DNA from: Argopecten irradians
Lineage: Eukaryota > Mollusca > Bivalvia > Pectinida > Pectinidae
Length of the DNA: 64,000 bases
Direction of reading: 5' to 3'
Assembly: GCF_041381155.1 (NCBI RefSeq)
Contig: NC_091135.1
Span: 4,543,620 to 4,607,619, forward strand
Shown piece after piece: positions 13,420 through 27,619 of the stretch (positions are counted from its first letter, which is position 1; the number at the start of each line of letters is the position of its first letter). The notes under the pieces are model-generated. The model was not told the DNA's origin, did no database searches, and saw only the letters and a program-made list of their open reading frames with translations. The position numbers and the translations under genes were made by a program.

Positions 13420-13690
13420 CCCTGGAATAGACGCGGCCTCCGACTCTTCGTCTACGACCCGGCCATATCAGCTGTATGGACAGAAAATGGCGGATAGTGG
13501 TCGGTAGTAAATTTAGAGTCAGGTCAGGGATACTGGTTCCGGCTATCTTATCGGACAGACCTGTTCTCGCGCGATCGCGTTTGTAATGGAAACGACGAAT
13601 TCTCTCGACACTCCAGCCTCAATAAAACGATTTGTACAAGGCGTTGTATCTGTTTCCCAACGTCACGTAGGTTCAACAAAGCCATACACG
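13420..13690. other. GC-rich patch with ATGGCGG start-like motif
   Basis: Holds gacgcggcctccgactcttc, CGCGCGATCGCG and AAAATGGCGG (ATG at 13487, only 6 codons to TAG unless spliced at GTAGTA). Possible promoter. Nothing further is supported. Confidence 0.25.
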
Positions 13691-14594
13691 AATAATGATA
13701 TGATTTAATTAAGGAAGACAGATCTAGCGATTGTTTCTCTCTCCCTCTATTTAAAAGGGTATGTAAAGATAAACCAGTTGGAATTCTTTGTCCGATCAGG
13801 AAGCGTTTCCATCATTCTCTCAGTAAAAAGAAATATGATATGCCTCGTATGATGTATATCAACAAGGACACGAAACTAATTTACTTGACATTTGTACAGA
13901 TCTTCTACTCTCGTCATATAACCAGTTGAATTTCATGAACAAAAAAAAACAAAAAACAAAAAACACAAAAAAACATATTTTCTCCCTCTTTTTAACAAAA
14001 TGCGAAAATTCCGGTTTTAATGATGACTCATTTGCTGAAATATGACTGTATTTTATTAATCTCATTAATTCTCGTGTTGATTTGATTAACCAATCAGAAA
14101 GCTGAATCATATTATCCTCTTGTGTCATCTCTAGTTCGGGAATTCCTTCAGATGTGGTCTCGGGTCATCATCACTAGTATGGTTAGCGAATCTAATCTAA
14201 TAACGACAAATTCGAGTTGGGGCGTTTTCATCAGAAACAAGTTTTTACATTTCGAAATCTGATCTCCAACTTTTTAAAAGTTTTTAAAATATAACATTTA
14301 TGACATTTTGGTATTTTTTTAAATAACGTACGAAATAATGTACATCTGTTTTGGGTCTTTCCTATAAACATTTATTCATGTTCCACTTCATATAATTTGG
14401 TTTTTTTAAGTTGTTGAGACGCTACGACACATTCAACCAAGGCATTTCGATACAATTTGTAAATAATTCTAAATATTTAAAATTGAATTATTAAAAACAA
14501 ATGATCTTCAATACGTTGAATTGAAACTTTCAATAATTAACTTATCGTTAATATTTCATTTTTTGTTTCATCACCTTCTGACAGGTCATAAGTA

Positions 14595-14705
14595 TACAGA
14601 AGACACAAAACGACTATACCGCAGTCACTTCACTCGCGCTTAACGCCGCATACATGTGGGCCGTCCATACATGACCTTGGCTGTTAATGGGACGGACGTT
14701 AATTA
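14595..14705 (+). repeat. Family A repeat 3' fragment
   Basis: agaagacacaaaacgactat, ccgcagtcacttcactcgcg and CCTTGGCTGTTAATGGGACG match the family 3' part. Confidence 0.6.
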
Positions 14706-17206
14706 ATAAAACAAACGAACATCAGCTTCTGAACGATATAGTCAAAATAAACCAAATGCAACGCGGGTCACATTACGTTTTCCGCCGATATTGTCTTAAT
14801 TTCAATTAAAACATACAGATTACACAAAGAATTTATCTCTTAATTGGTGTTGTAAGATCGTCTGAGGTCTTCGATATTGATCTCCGTGTGTTATCATTAA
14901 TTTTTAAGATACTTATTGTTTGTTTTTTTATGGCGGGCCTTAACATTTCCAATTTTTTGATGGAGTTATAAGGTACCGTTGCTGCACATGCAGAATCCAT
15001 TCCTTAACATACATGTCGTTTCTACTCAAATTTCAATTCAGTCTAATAATTAAATAATATTGAAGTTACAAAGCCAGCCTCATCTTGAGGAACCAATGAT
15101 TCGACGACAGTTCTTAGCTGGAATAGATAATACCATAATGCTAATTAGCGAATCAGAAAGTAGTCGTATTATGATCAATACCGATATAAGGAATGTTTTG
15201 TGGAAGTACATGAACACACAACGGATTGTTTTCATGGGAGATTTACAAAGACTGCTCCATTATGCAAGCCTGCTTATAAATTGAGGACAAATTAAGGAAA
15301 TGTTTGATGGCGTCGCCTGTCTACGGATTCTGTTTTAAGAGAGGCAATGAAAGTGTTCACAAGTGTACTCCATAAATAAAGTAATGTTCCTGACTTAGAT
15401 GGAACGATCTGTCGATATATATGGAACATATGGTTATTAACTAGTGCCAGTTAATTGATCTAACGAGGTGAATTAAAAAATACGAGAAACTCTTATTAAG
15501 AAGTTCCCTGTGTAATAATTACAAGAATGTACAAGATTTAAATGATTGAAATTATTGCATAACTTTAAAGTATTTCGATTTGATTAAAAATGATATATAC
15601 ATGATTGTGGTTAAACTTGTGGTTGCATTCTGAGTGTCGTTAAAGATTCTACTCTGACATGTGGCCAAGGTCTAATAGACCATCACATTTGCAACCTTGT
15701 GTACTATATATAAATGCTTGAACACGATAAGAGAATGCAAGACTTATTTGAGGGATATACATGTTTTATATGAAATTTGAAAATGAAGACATTCATTCGA
15801 TCAATTAACCAAACAATCAATCAACGAACAATCAATTAATGAGCCAATCAATTGATCTCTCTTATTATCAATCAATTAACACATTCATCGACACATGACT
15901 GATATCAATTGGTACAAAGGGTATTGTGACCATGATAGCATGCACTTATGCTTATCGTGAATAGATGTAGCATGGTAAAACGAAAGCAGGCAGGTTTGCA
16001 TCTTTACTTTTATAGCAACTAAAAGGGCCTCCAAGCTAACTTTGACGCCACAGTGGCGCAAACGCCTAAGTAAGATACTGTATGGATTCCACCAGGCTTG
16101 AATAATTTAAATACTCAATCAATGTAGTGGATTTACACCGCGACTTGTATTATAGGGAGTCAGAGGCTGTGACGGCTGGTTCCAGAAATGCATCCCGAGG
16201 GATTTAGATTTAACAATACGGAAGAAGTGTTGGATAGGGTAGATGTTAAGGAGAGATTGTGGAGACAGAGAGAACTATGTGTCACTACTGTGTCTTACAG
16301 AGGAGGTGGTGCTTTGTAGTACTTGGAGTCGAAATTGAAAGTCAATGTCGTGTACTTAGCATGTCATTTTTATGCAGATTTTGTTCTAAGATTAATAAGA
16401 AATTTTATATGTGTAAGAAAATTGCTGCCATATAATTGGCTAGTCCTCGACTTAAACGTCATGCCATGGCTTGCAAAAACACAGATATGAGGATGTTATA
16501 GAGAAAGAAACTTTGGAATATATTGCCATTACATATGATATGAATAAAACTAAATAAAACAGCCAGATGTTATGTGGTTATCCAGGAGTATATGGTGATT
16601 AGATACTCAATTCTACCTATCCGTTAAATTACCATTTGAAAGTACATTTTATGTTCTCATGTATGAGACAAAATTGGAATGGAAAAAGAAGAAATAATTA
16701 ACGCAAGTTTTATAATGTATGTACGCAAATGTTTTAGTTTTAATAATGTATTTTCAACACTTTTTAAATGAAAACGTGTAAAGATTGTTTAATTGCATAT
16801 CGAAGTGATATTCGTATCAATATCTGCATTATCTTGTAATTTTTCATTACAAACAGCCCAGATACCCAATGGTGTGTGTAGCCCCAATACCTAAAATGAA
16901 TTAATTCGCACTAAATGTCCAGTACATTTAACTTTTAAATGTGTCTCCCATCAGCTCCATGTCAGCTTGAAGCTCCTGTCTAAATCGCGATGTTTATTAA
17001 TCCTTTATGCTGATTATAAGATTAAGTTAGACAGTGGCATGTCACGCTTTTGTAAAAATATGCATTTACGTGCACTGTGCATGTCCAATTCTGCATATAA
17101 ATGAACGTATTATATATGAATTGACAGAAAAACGTACTATTAAGTTGTTTTAATCCATTCATAAAATGGCTATATTGTGAAATAAATGTATTTACTTTAA
17201 ATGATA

Positions 17207-17721
17207 CAGGGTGTTTCAGAAAACAAGTCCCGACTTTAAACTTATGTAACTTCTTTATGAAAAATCAAAATTGCACAATTAAGACATTTTGGAAAGTAAG
17301 CGCGATACCACCATTTATTAAATACTTGGAATACAATAATTTTCAGCTAGGGTTTCATATAAAAACAAACCTTCATCAGAGTTGAAGAAGACTTGAAACA
17401 AGAAATCGTTTTTTGTACATCAATATTACAGTTTGAATCATTTTTCAATAAGTAAAGGCGACATTCTGACAAATTATTGACAAAGGTCAAGATGGCGTTA
17501 CTAATAGAAATGACGGCATTTCCAAAACTTTTGAAATTATTAAAATTAGTTATATGCAGCATAGAAAATGGATATGTTGAACTGCATATATAGATACATA
17601 CCACTGAAATCGCATGAATGTTCATGTGTGAATTATCTACAATTTATATCTGGACCATTTGGGATTTGATAGTTTTTCTCAAGCATCAATAATGAGACCT
17701 GTTTTCCAAAAATACCCTTTG
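17207..17721. mobile_element. Possible inverted-repeat transposon, ~515 bp
   Basis: Left end CAGGGTGTTTCAGAAAACAA and reverse-complemented right end CAAAGGGTATTTTTGGAAAA share an imperfect ~25 bp terminal inverted repeat, with TA on both outer sides. No transposase is seen. Diverged, so tentative. Confidence 0.35.
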
Positions 17722-20162
17722 TATTAGAATAACGAAAATACCTTCTAAAAGATATTCTGGAAACATCTATGTTGATTCGATATTACGTTCTTTCCAATCT
17801 ATGTATAATTCCTACATTGTTTGTCATCAATTGCCCTCATTGAGTACAAGCATAGCAATAACTAACACCACGTGGGACTATATAGTATTTGAGTGACGGT
17901 GCATATTTTTCATATGATTCACGGCCAATTTACCCTAATCGTCTGGACATATGGCCTGACTGTCGTATCATGGCCTCGGTAACCTGCTGTTGGTTAAATA
18001 AAGCAGTATACACAGTGTAGACACAAGCGATCAAGGCTGGACAATGTTGATTCAAGCCTTGTCTAGACGCAGATTGACCACTCCAAATGTTTGCTGATCC
18101 GGGTGTGTGATATGCTTGAATCAATAGGCCACGCCTTAGCAACATTGTTGGCAATTTGGGGTTGTAAAAAATACAGAAAAACACACTTGCAGTGGGAGGG
18201 ACACTATATGATAGAAATCATATTATGCTTTTCATTGTTAATTAATTTTGCACTAAAATAGATCATGTATCGGTGCAGCATTGTCCTTGTTGTTTTCCCG
18301 GATGCAACAAAAATAATGATTAGGGAATTATTATTAATTATGTTTATCACTATAATTCAAAGAATTAAAGTGTAATTCAATATTTCAGTGTAGTATGTTG
18401 ACGTGTGTAAAAGGTGGGTAAACAATTAGGGACATATGATAACTGGTTACATAGACATCAACGACCAGGATCGGGAGAGGACGGGCGACAAGAAAACAAC
18501 GGTTAGGGTCATATGAGGGCAGGTATAATGGTGACACCCCAAAGCCTTGATCATATTAGGATATTTGTCGCGAGCGTTGGGCAAGGAGAAACAACCAGGC
18601 CAGTTGATATTAGAACTATTGAAAGACATACTGACATCTCAATATTCCTCCTAAAGGAGGCCATCCTATGTCGCGATAAACCTACTCATAATCAATAAGA
18701 TGACAAATATATTACGTTAAGTTATGTAAGGGATGACCTAGAAACTGCAGTCTTTATCACAATAACCAATGTGCCACCATGGCCTTAAAACCAAAGTTTC
18801 AGCGAACAGGAGCAATATTCTTTTTCCCTAAATTCTTTTATAGACAAAACATTGTTAGTACAGATGTAAGTTGGAACTCGGACGAAAGGACATGGCAATA
18901 GTGATGAATTAAAATGTACCGCGACCTTGATTCAAGTTTAACGACCTATAAAAATCCGTAGGCTGTGGATAACGAATATGTTTGTACTCTAGCGTTCTCA
19001 GAAACCACTCAACTGCGGTAACACTTAATGTCCTTCTCACCAAATATACATTTATCAAAAGACACACTAACAATCAACTTACAGCGTTCAGCGATGATAA
19101 TAGTTGTTGGGGGTATATTTTCAGTAAGAAGCTCCTTCCTAAGGTCTCTGACCACCTGCTTTTTATTTCCAGCACAAAACAAAACATTAAATTCTCTGTT
19201 AGTTTTGTAATTTTCAAACTTTTTGACATATATCAACTATACATGCAAGCTCAAAAACAATCTTAGGTACAAAACACGTTTGTTCTTTGAATTACTTGTT
19301 AAAATGTTTTATTGTAATTTAAGGCGTAATTAAATCAACAGTTAAACTTTTTTCACTTTTGCTTATTTTCAGCTATGAAGTTGACTTTTCTTTGCGGAGT
19401 TGAACAGCAAAGAACCTTAAATTTGACGCATCTGGTATACATTCATGAGGTTCATTTTCTCATAAAATAAACATTAATTTTATTCTTGACTTTTCCTGAC
19501 CAGGAAAATGGCATGCCACTGGCATTTGACTTGCAAATAATTATTCTTGGGGACGCTTTTGTGTGACAATTCAATGTCATTAAGAATCAAAGGAAATATA
19601 GCTAATAAATTATAACTAGTGGATCGGTATCGGATTGACTTAACTTGAAACTTACTTCTTAACAATGTCCCTCATGACTGGTGCGAGACCATACTATGCC
19701 ATTGATGTTGACGACTTTTGGAGAAACCAGCTTCTTGAATTTGTCTTGATCAATGTTTAACGCTGCTATTTACAGACATGAACCTTATACGTGGACAGTG
19801 ATTGCGAATATAGCACTTTTGTCTCCTTATTATATTCAAAAACGATAGTGCCTGCTATTATCAGTGTAACGATTGTAACTAGGGAAAATATATTCATATT
19901 TACAATTTATATTTGATGACAAATCTGACTGCATCAAATGAAATTTAGATGACAAGTGAATTTATTCAAAATAACGTTTCAGTTGTTTCCTGAAATAGTT
20001 GAACAAAAAGTGATTCAAGTAAACACAATGTGTGCCAGCACAGGAATAAAATTAACGGATAAAGAATATCGCTGCCTCACTACATCGGCGATAGCCATTG
20101 GCTATATGTTATCAAATGGACCGATCAATCTTTGTAAAACTTATATCACCAGAAATACAATA

Positions 20163-20240
20163 TGGGCAGCATGTACAATTCTAACGCCATATTTGCAGTG
20201 CAAGCTGTCCTGACATTAGCTGTTGCTAGGGCGTAACATA
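20163..20240 (-). repeat. Family A repeat head fragment
   Basis: gggcagcatgtacaattcta acgcc and a following ctagggcgtaac are the reverse of the head sequence. Short and diverged. Confidence 0.35.
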
Positions 20241-21909
20241 CAATCAACCAATTAATCCCGCATCTTTCCTCTATATCTCCATAGTCAGAAAAGATACATA
20301 GGGAACAACCAACTTAATGAAAATTAGACCTTCGAAATGGACCCTGTAAATTGGAGATTGAGCCCAGGATAGAAATCTAACGAATATACGTCATAGCAAA
20401 GACAGAAAGAAATTGCAATAATACAGTCCATTCACATCAATAATGTCCTTTTATACTGTGTTTAAGTGTTTTATAAAGACCTTGCAAAATTTCCAGCTGT
20501 GGATGAAAGCTGTCGGAATCGTTACGCACAGTCCAAGCCGTTTCAGGTAATGCTACTGTTACAATTATCTTTGGATCTTAATGGATTCGAACCAGGACCC
20601 TGATTTCCATAGTTACAAAAGACCGAGTCTCATTTCTCGTTTATACCTTTTACATGCATTGACCTGATTTCTATTTTATCTTAGAAAGAAATCATGTAAA
20701 GCAAATAATACGCCGAGCTAATGATAAAAAACATATAATAAATGTACTGAACCCTTCGTTGTTAGGAGGTATTTTGCCTTCTTGCTTGTTATTACTATTT
20801 TACTACCTCACCGTCACACTCGTTCCCTTTAGAGTTCCCTTTGTGATTTTGACTAAAATAGACTTGACTTTCTAAATATATTATACAAAATGGACCAAAA
20901 CGTATCCCAGTACCATTATTCCGAACAACTACATATGGGGAAATTCCGTCATACTGTACCATTTCTTCATTTTATACATCGAAGATTTTCAGCAACGCTA
21001 GAAAAATATTCATGGGTTCCGAAATAGCAAAATAACACAAACTGATTGTTAAAATTCGTTTATTAAATTGACATGAAAGAAGAAAAAAAAACGAAAAAAA
21101 AAATTATCGAAAGCAAAAAGTGATTTTTTTCTATGTAGAAATTGAAATATTTTGTCTACGTTGGAATTTCTAAAAGTGCCGAAATAAGTGAGATACAGGA
21201 CATTGCCATGACTCACAAAACTCACTATGTGGATGGTTTATTGGGGTAAAAGAAGCAAAGGACGATGGAGGACAGCTAATATGAGATGGGTGACATAAAT
21301 TATGTATTCATAAGGAATATCTCTCGGGGTCTTTAAAACGCTATTCATTTTTTGTGTAATCGGTTTAGTTTTTCTGGATATGTGATATACAATACAATGA
21401 ACAGCACAATTTATGGCTGCCCATAGTCACCGCATAATATCATAACAATTACAGAGAGCAATCCATAAACTATGTAAAATTAATTTATGTATATTTATTT
21501 CTTATTTATGAGCCAGTAAACAGATTAGACCAGCGATAGGTTGCTGGCTGCTGGATAGGTAGGGTAGGTTCGGGTGGCAGAAATCATTCGACACTCAGCG
21601 TCTGATCTCAACCAAGATAGTCACCATCTTTGTCGTAACTGTTTGTAAAAGTTAGGACATAAAAGAGAAATAAAAACTTTATACCAAACATCTGCACATT
21701 CTAGACCATCTTCGTCATTACGTGTATGAGTTTGATCGTTTACGACGTTGTTGTCCTTCTTCTTCACTAGTTCGTCCACCAATACGATTCCAACAGCATT
21801 AGTTTGAAACCTTTATGCCATCGTTTGTAGATGGATATAGTTAAAACGGAAATGATCATCTAGTCTCTCTGTCACCGTGAAAACACATTGTATTTATCTG
21901 ATGCCTTGG

Positions 21910-22065
21910 TTGGTTAGTATAATTTATTAGATAATATTACACAGCACAAATATACCACAGACTCCCGAAACATACAGACATGCTCGTCTCTCCACACAAT
22001 GCAAACATGGGAGGCGGTCGTTAGATGATTCTGGCTGTTTATAAGACAAACTGAACCAAAACATA
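21910..22065 (+). repeat. Family A repeat 3' fragment
   Basis: Carries acacagcacaaatataccac, agactcccgaaaca, a gggaggcggtcgtta segment and a damaged tail ctggctgtttataagac. Confidence 0.5.
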
Positions 22066-22069
22066 GGTC

Positions 22070-25000
22070 AATAAAAAGTCTAGTGAAAACGACTACAGCA
22101 GTCACTTCCCGAAGACCACTTATTGAACATTTTGTAGCGTATTCTGTGATCTTTTTGTTTTGTTTTGTTTTGTTTTTTGTTACGAAGAGTAAACATTTAT
22201 TCCATCATTTGCAGAATGTACATTGTTGTTATTTTGAAGTTCAATAAATATTTGAATTTAAAGTCCAATGCTTACAAAGATGTACAAAATATTACACGCG
22301 AGGGAAAGTTTCGCAATCAAGCGACATTCGCAGAATTGGCGGAAATTTCCCCTCACGTATTTCTATGTTTCCAAGATGACCGCCAAAGTGGTATAATCTG
22401 TTTTAACATATATAATGAGCCGTTACAAGTCGTCATAGCTAATTCAATATTACTAAATATAATGATAGCACACACTCGCCATAACGATGACGTCTTTAAT
22501 CATATTAAATGCTTAAACCACCCATATTTTCTAGATTTAATTTAAAGTTACAGCTATAATGGGTACATTAAGTTTCTATGAAAATACTCCACCCTCGACA
22601 AAACTGCAGTACTTTAAGATTGACGAATTAAATTAAAATTCACAAGACATACAACTATAGTGCATAAAGTGAGTAATATTGTTCTATCGGCGAAGTTTTG
22701 CTTCTGTTTAAACGTGTCGGCAGCATTCCAGATATGTATTGGAGACAATTTAGCAATTTCTATGATTACTTCGCCCTAGGAACAGGATGGAATATATAAT
22801 TGAAGAAAGCGTCGGGAAAGATAACAGGCGCCATATCAATTTGTTAAAATTCATCCGTTGAAAACGAAGCGGTATTGGGAAGGCCAAACAAATGAATGAT
22901 TTTAAATAATTTCACAATTACGAAAGCTTTCAAAATGGATCAATTTCGGTTTATCGAATTTGGTTCTGTTAATAAGTGGTTCATTCCATCTTCTAAATCA
23001 AATAAAATGAATGATTGTTTTGTTTTGGATTTCAATCGTCCAATGAGAAAATGATATCGTTGGTATTATATCAAGCTCCTCCGACAAACTGTCCCGAAAG
23101 GAACAGCAGGCAGAAAGCGAAACAAACGCAAAAAAATATGCAACAAAAACGCATTTGAATAGCATGACTGCTTCCTTATAGCGCTCTTGCGGAGTCGAGT
23201 TGACTACACTTCTGAATATTAAGCGATCTAAGCCGTGCGTCCTGTCTCCATTTTCAGGTCTAACTTCGGTAACTCAGTATTGTCCCAGAAACTTTGGTGC
23301 CAGTTCACCGCCAAAAGACTGATTCACGCTTTCTACAATAACACCTTCCTAGCGATTGAAATCTCCGTTTTCTATTATTAACCAATGAGAGTCTAGACTC
23401 GTTGGATCTGCTGTGACGTCAAACAAAAGAAATGAACATTGACTTGCAAGATTGAAAATAAAAAAATACTTTAAATTAATTAAAACTGCTACAGTAACAT
23501 ATGGGTGTTTGACCTTTCTAACGATTTAACTGTTTTCTCTATTGTGAAGTGACGCTTCCTCTAATGAAACAATAGCTTACAATTGCAAAAATGTGTTACA
23601 TTAATTAGAGAAACTAACTTTGTCAAGACCGCCTGGTGTCATTCTAAGTAAGCCGCATAATTCTTAATCGCTTCGGGGCCAGAGAATTGGTGGGAATTTT
23701 GCGAAACCAACAGGACACTCACTGCAGTACGATCTTCTGTAATATTACTATTATCGTTCAAAGAATCAAACAATTTAAGCTTTACTAAAGATATTAAGAA
23801 AACGAATATTTACTTTAATTTTGCTTCATTTTTTGTTCGTTCGTAATTTTCATGAAATATGCGATATCATGATATACCGAAAATGACAATAAATAGATGG
23901 TATACAATCCTTACCACGAACGACGATGTTCGAACCTAACTCAATATTGGTAGTAGATCAGTAAATACAATTTAATGATTTTTTTTTGCATGTCAATTTC
24001 CATTCGTTGTTATTTTTACGTGTTGGTACTCGCGGAAAAAACATTAATTTGCCTACAGTTCATAATTCACAAGTCATCGGAGGAAGAAAATTGCGCGTGG
24101 AACTTACTTTTTTTCTCAAATAGAAGCTGTTTTTTTTCTATTTCTTATCCTTTCCTCTTCCTCTTATCATATCATGTAAGACGAATTGGTACCATTTTAT
24201 AGGAATAAAAGGAAAATGTAACAAAATTAATACTACGTATATCATTATCTTTCTATATATGATAAAGGAGTTTTCTATTATTTTAACGAGCCATTAAATC
24301 ATATTACGTCAGTCTGACATTCCTGACTTTATGAGGTAACAATATTCGCCACAATTGACATAATTTACTAGTTAGGCACATAAGCTTAAGGAGAAATTAA
24401 CTGGATGGCCAGGGGTCTCCTCTAAATAATAATTAAACGAATTGCTATAAGATTTAAAGTGAAATGTGATACAGATTCACGAACTAAAGTTTAAAACAAC
24501 ATTACAATCGAATAGTTGGTTGTGAAGAAAAATATTGTCGAAAGATTATACGTATGCAGAAGAAGCCAGAGATTTATGAAGCGTCACAATGATAATTTAT
24601 GCTCGCATTTACTTGACGTCAATAGAATAATTACGAAATCTGGAGGCTTCAATAACAATAGATAAAATATGTTTCTGACTCCACGAAGACTCGTGTACGC
24701 TAATCGTAAATTATAAACTAGAAGCAATTGCATTAAAAAATATAAAATTATCAAGACATCCTTTTCTCATGGTCTCTGTTTAAATAGTTATATTTGGATT
24801 TTATTGCACACGAAACTGGATCCGTATACATCTAATTCTGAATGTTCATTATCTAATTGCAATGTAAAATACGTACATTCAAACATATTTATGTTATTTT
24901 GATTATTCAATAAATTTTATGGCTTATCAATTCATTGTAAATTCTCGTCAACCGTGACTAAGTAGTAAGACATTTTCATTTGAATGTTTATGAAATGTTT

Positions 25001-27330
25001 TGAGTCGTCTAATAAAATCAGAAACCATTAAGATCGCAGGATGTCTGTCTACGATTTTTGTTTAACAAAGAAATCTTGGTATTAAATGCCGACGTAAGGG
25101 GTATTTAGATCGCAGGAGAAATCACTCGCCCTGCATGAACGAATTAATATCCGTAACGACTCCATTTGTCTGTGTTTAAAGACGATTATCAAAATTCGTC
25201 ATCGTCCGCATAATTATCTTAAGTTGGATGACATCGCACATATACTCAATGAGGCCGGGGCAATTTATTCTTTGTTTTTGATGACGAAACCAAAGAGTCA
25301 ACGAGGATAATTTGGCCAGAGAAACACTAATCTAAAATTGTTATTTCACAATTATAATTTAACTATATTATAGTTTACTACAAACTATCGAACCATAAAC
25401 CTTCGTCGTCATTTGTTTTTGTTTTTTCGATCTAGTCTTAACGACGTCCAAATCGTCATTGATACCGAATTCCTCTACGATCTACATATTTCGTATATCG
25501 GCATCAAACACCCATGTTTTCTTGAGTCTCATAACTTTCTCTGGATCTGTATCTGCGTCTTTTTCTCAGATACGTTTCCTTCTCCTCGTTTCTATTTCTG
25601 TGTTGCTTTTATGGGTGGGCAAGCAAGCGGTTTGTTCTAGTGAAAGAATAACTTGATGTCTAGAGATCGTTAGTTCAGAGTATAGATACTGTCAGATAGC
25701 CTTAAAAGGAGATCATACATATTGATAAAGCATATCCTTGTCATCACCGTTCACAGTCCGTCAATACTGTTTCACTATTTAACATAAACGGAAGTACAGT
25801 AGATGCGAATACAATGCTGGGTGCATGCATGCAAGACATTCGCTTCAAAATTGTGTACACCGCAATATATGATACTGTGAAGGCTTTATAATCAAGATCA
25901 GATAGGGACGGTAGTTAGTAACAGTTGCTCTATCGCTCCTTTTGTCTATCAGCAATCTTTATCACTCACGCGTTTGTTAGCAAACAGAAGTTATAGTGTC
26001 TTCATTATAAGATCGTTTGCTTCACAAAAACTGATCTATAGATCTTCTTTCGACAATATGTCAACAACACAATATTCAAAATCAGCCTTTTAACACAGGT
26101 TATGGTGCATGTTTGAAATATGCTACAAGAATACGAAACAGGCTTAAAACTAACACAGCCATAGGTTTTGACCTGCAAATCGCAGTTGATTTTTCGAAAC
26201 GGTATTTCAATTTTGATTGGCGAAGTCTAATGATTGTTTCATGATTGTACAGCATGTGTAGATCAATTTGGGAAAAAACTTATTCTCGGGTGGTGTTTAT
26301 AAGACGCAATAATTGCTTCAAATGCGTTTCCTACATAGATATTTGTTTTTGTAAGCATGTTATGACAAGTTGATCTGAGCACAACTCCTCGCAGAAGCTA
26401 ATTTAAAACATATATGAAGACATAAAGGTAAACTTATATTGACGATTTGGACATTTAAAACTGATGCAAATATACGATAGATTTGCCAAAGAAAAATGTA
26501 TGTAAAATGCGCAGCTCGACAACGTACAAATGTACTTATTTAATTGGAGAGCGTTTTCGTTAGCATAGCTACAAGTAAAACTATATCGATCTTAACAAAT
26601 TATGGGTGAACTCTTCTGCCTGACCTACGAAGAAAAGTATAGGTAATAAAAACCATTCGCAATCCGATTGCACTGTAATTCAATTTTCATTATTGTACAT
26701 AATTTATTTTAATTAACATAGATTGTGATATATACAAAAGGATACACTGGTGATAAAATTTGAGCTTTATACACAAAGAATAAACACTAATATTATTTTA
26801 ATAAGTGATTTTCAATGCTAAGCAGTGGTTCATAATAGCATTTAATTCAATTTTCGGGTTCTTGTATGGAAGAGTGCATTAATGCTATTTCCATACATAT
26901 CAAAGTACATATATAATTATGCTTTAATGCAGAAGGAATTTGACCCCCAAGAAGTTTTTTTGTAATCAATTTTGGAATTTAAAGATTTATAAGGAATTAA
27001 TGTTACATTCGAGTATATACGCAGTTATTTTTCAATTTACACCATCTGAAGAAACCATGTACTTGTAGTGTTGATGAAATGTTTCAAAAACGTGTACGGG
27101 TATGAATGAACCAATTAACTATGGAATGGGTTAGTAAATGGGAAGTGATCTAAAGATGCACGAGTTGTAAAAAGGAATAATAATTATGTGGAAGAAAAAT
27201 CGTAGAACCCGAAGGTAGATACATAGTAAATGCACAAAATGTGAGTTATATAAATTACAACTACAAATTACAAATTAACATGAGAAATCCCATGTTACGA
27301 TAAAATAAAACCTTCAGCTGAAAAGCAGCA
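22070..27330. other. Spacer, no supported gene
   Basis: AT-rich. A CCAAT plus TGACGTCA pair near 23380-23420 is the only promoter-like cluster. A 126-codon frame at 22165-22545 has no recognisable domain and no ATG before codon 18. Confidence 0.45.
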
Positions 27331-27334
27331 AATA

Positions 27335-27612
27335 ACTCTTACAGGCGACTAAATTTGAGACTTTATCTTCATTGAAATGTTTTATGTCCCTGTCCTTAAC
27401 TCTACCAGTTTACACCTCTGATGACGTCATTTCCTTCCATGGTCATGGTGCACCAAACTCTTTAAAGCCAGTATGTTATCCCAGCTAGCGCTCAGCTCGG
27501 TATAAAAGACATGATGATATTTTTCCTGTTGTCTGTACATTTGGTAACGGATGGTATGTACGGTGTCTTGCAATGTATGCTTCAGTATGACAGCACTATA
27601 AAGTGAGAACCT
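27335..27612 (+). repeat. Family A repeat, head and middle
   Basis: Begins caggcgactaaatttgagac, continues through agctagcgctcagctc and GACAGCACTATAAAGTGAG. The 3' tail is lost. Confidence 0.55.
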
Positions 27613-27619
27613 ATATCTT

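Larger units (their letters stand above)
10820..14590. other. Spacer with isolated candidates only
   Basis: Apart from the orphan frame at 11.5-11.9 kb, the GC-rich patch at 13.4 kb and an A-rich run at 13.94 kb, nothing recognisable was seen. Confidence 0.45.
14710..21905. other. Spacer, no supported gene
   Basis: AT-rich. Contains the tentative inverted-repeat element at 17.2 kb and a short repeat fragment at 20.2 kb. Open frames of 60-94 codons are at chance level. Confidence 0.45.

Noticed and set aside
15060..15284. 74-codon plus-strand open frame
   Set aside because: Starts at TTG; no motif and no splice context.
22165..22545. 126-codon plus-strand open frame
   Set aside because: Begins at TTG in a T-rich run, has no recognisable domain, and no partner exon was found, although ttgcag before 22215 could act as an acceptor.
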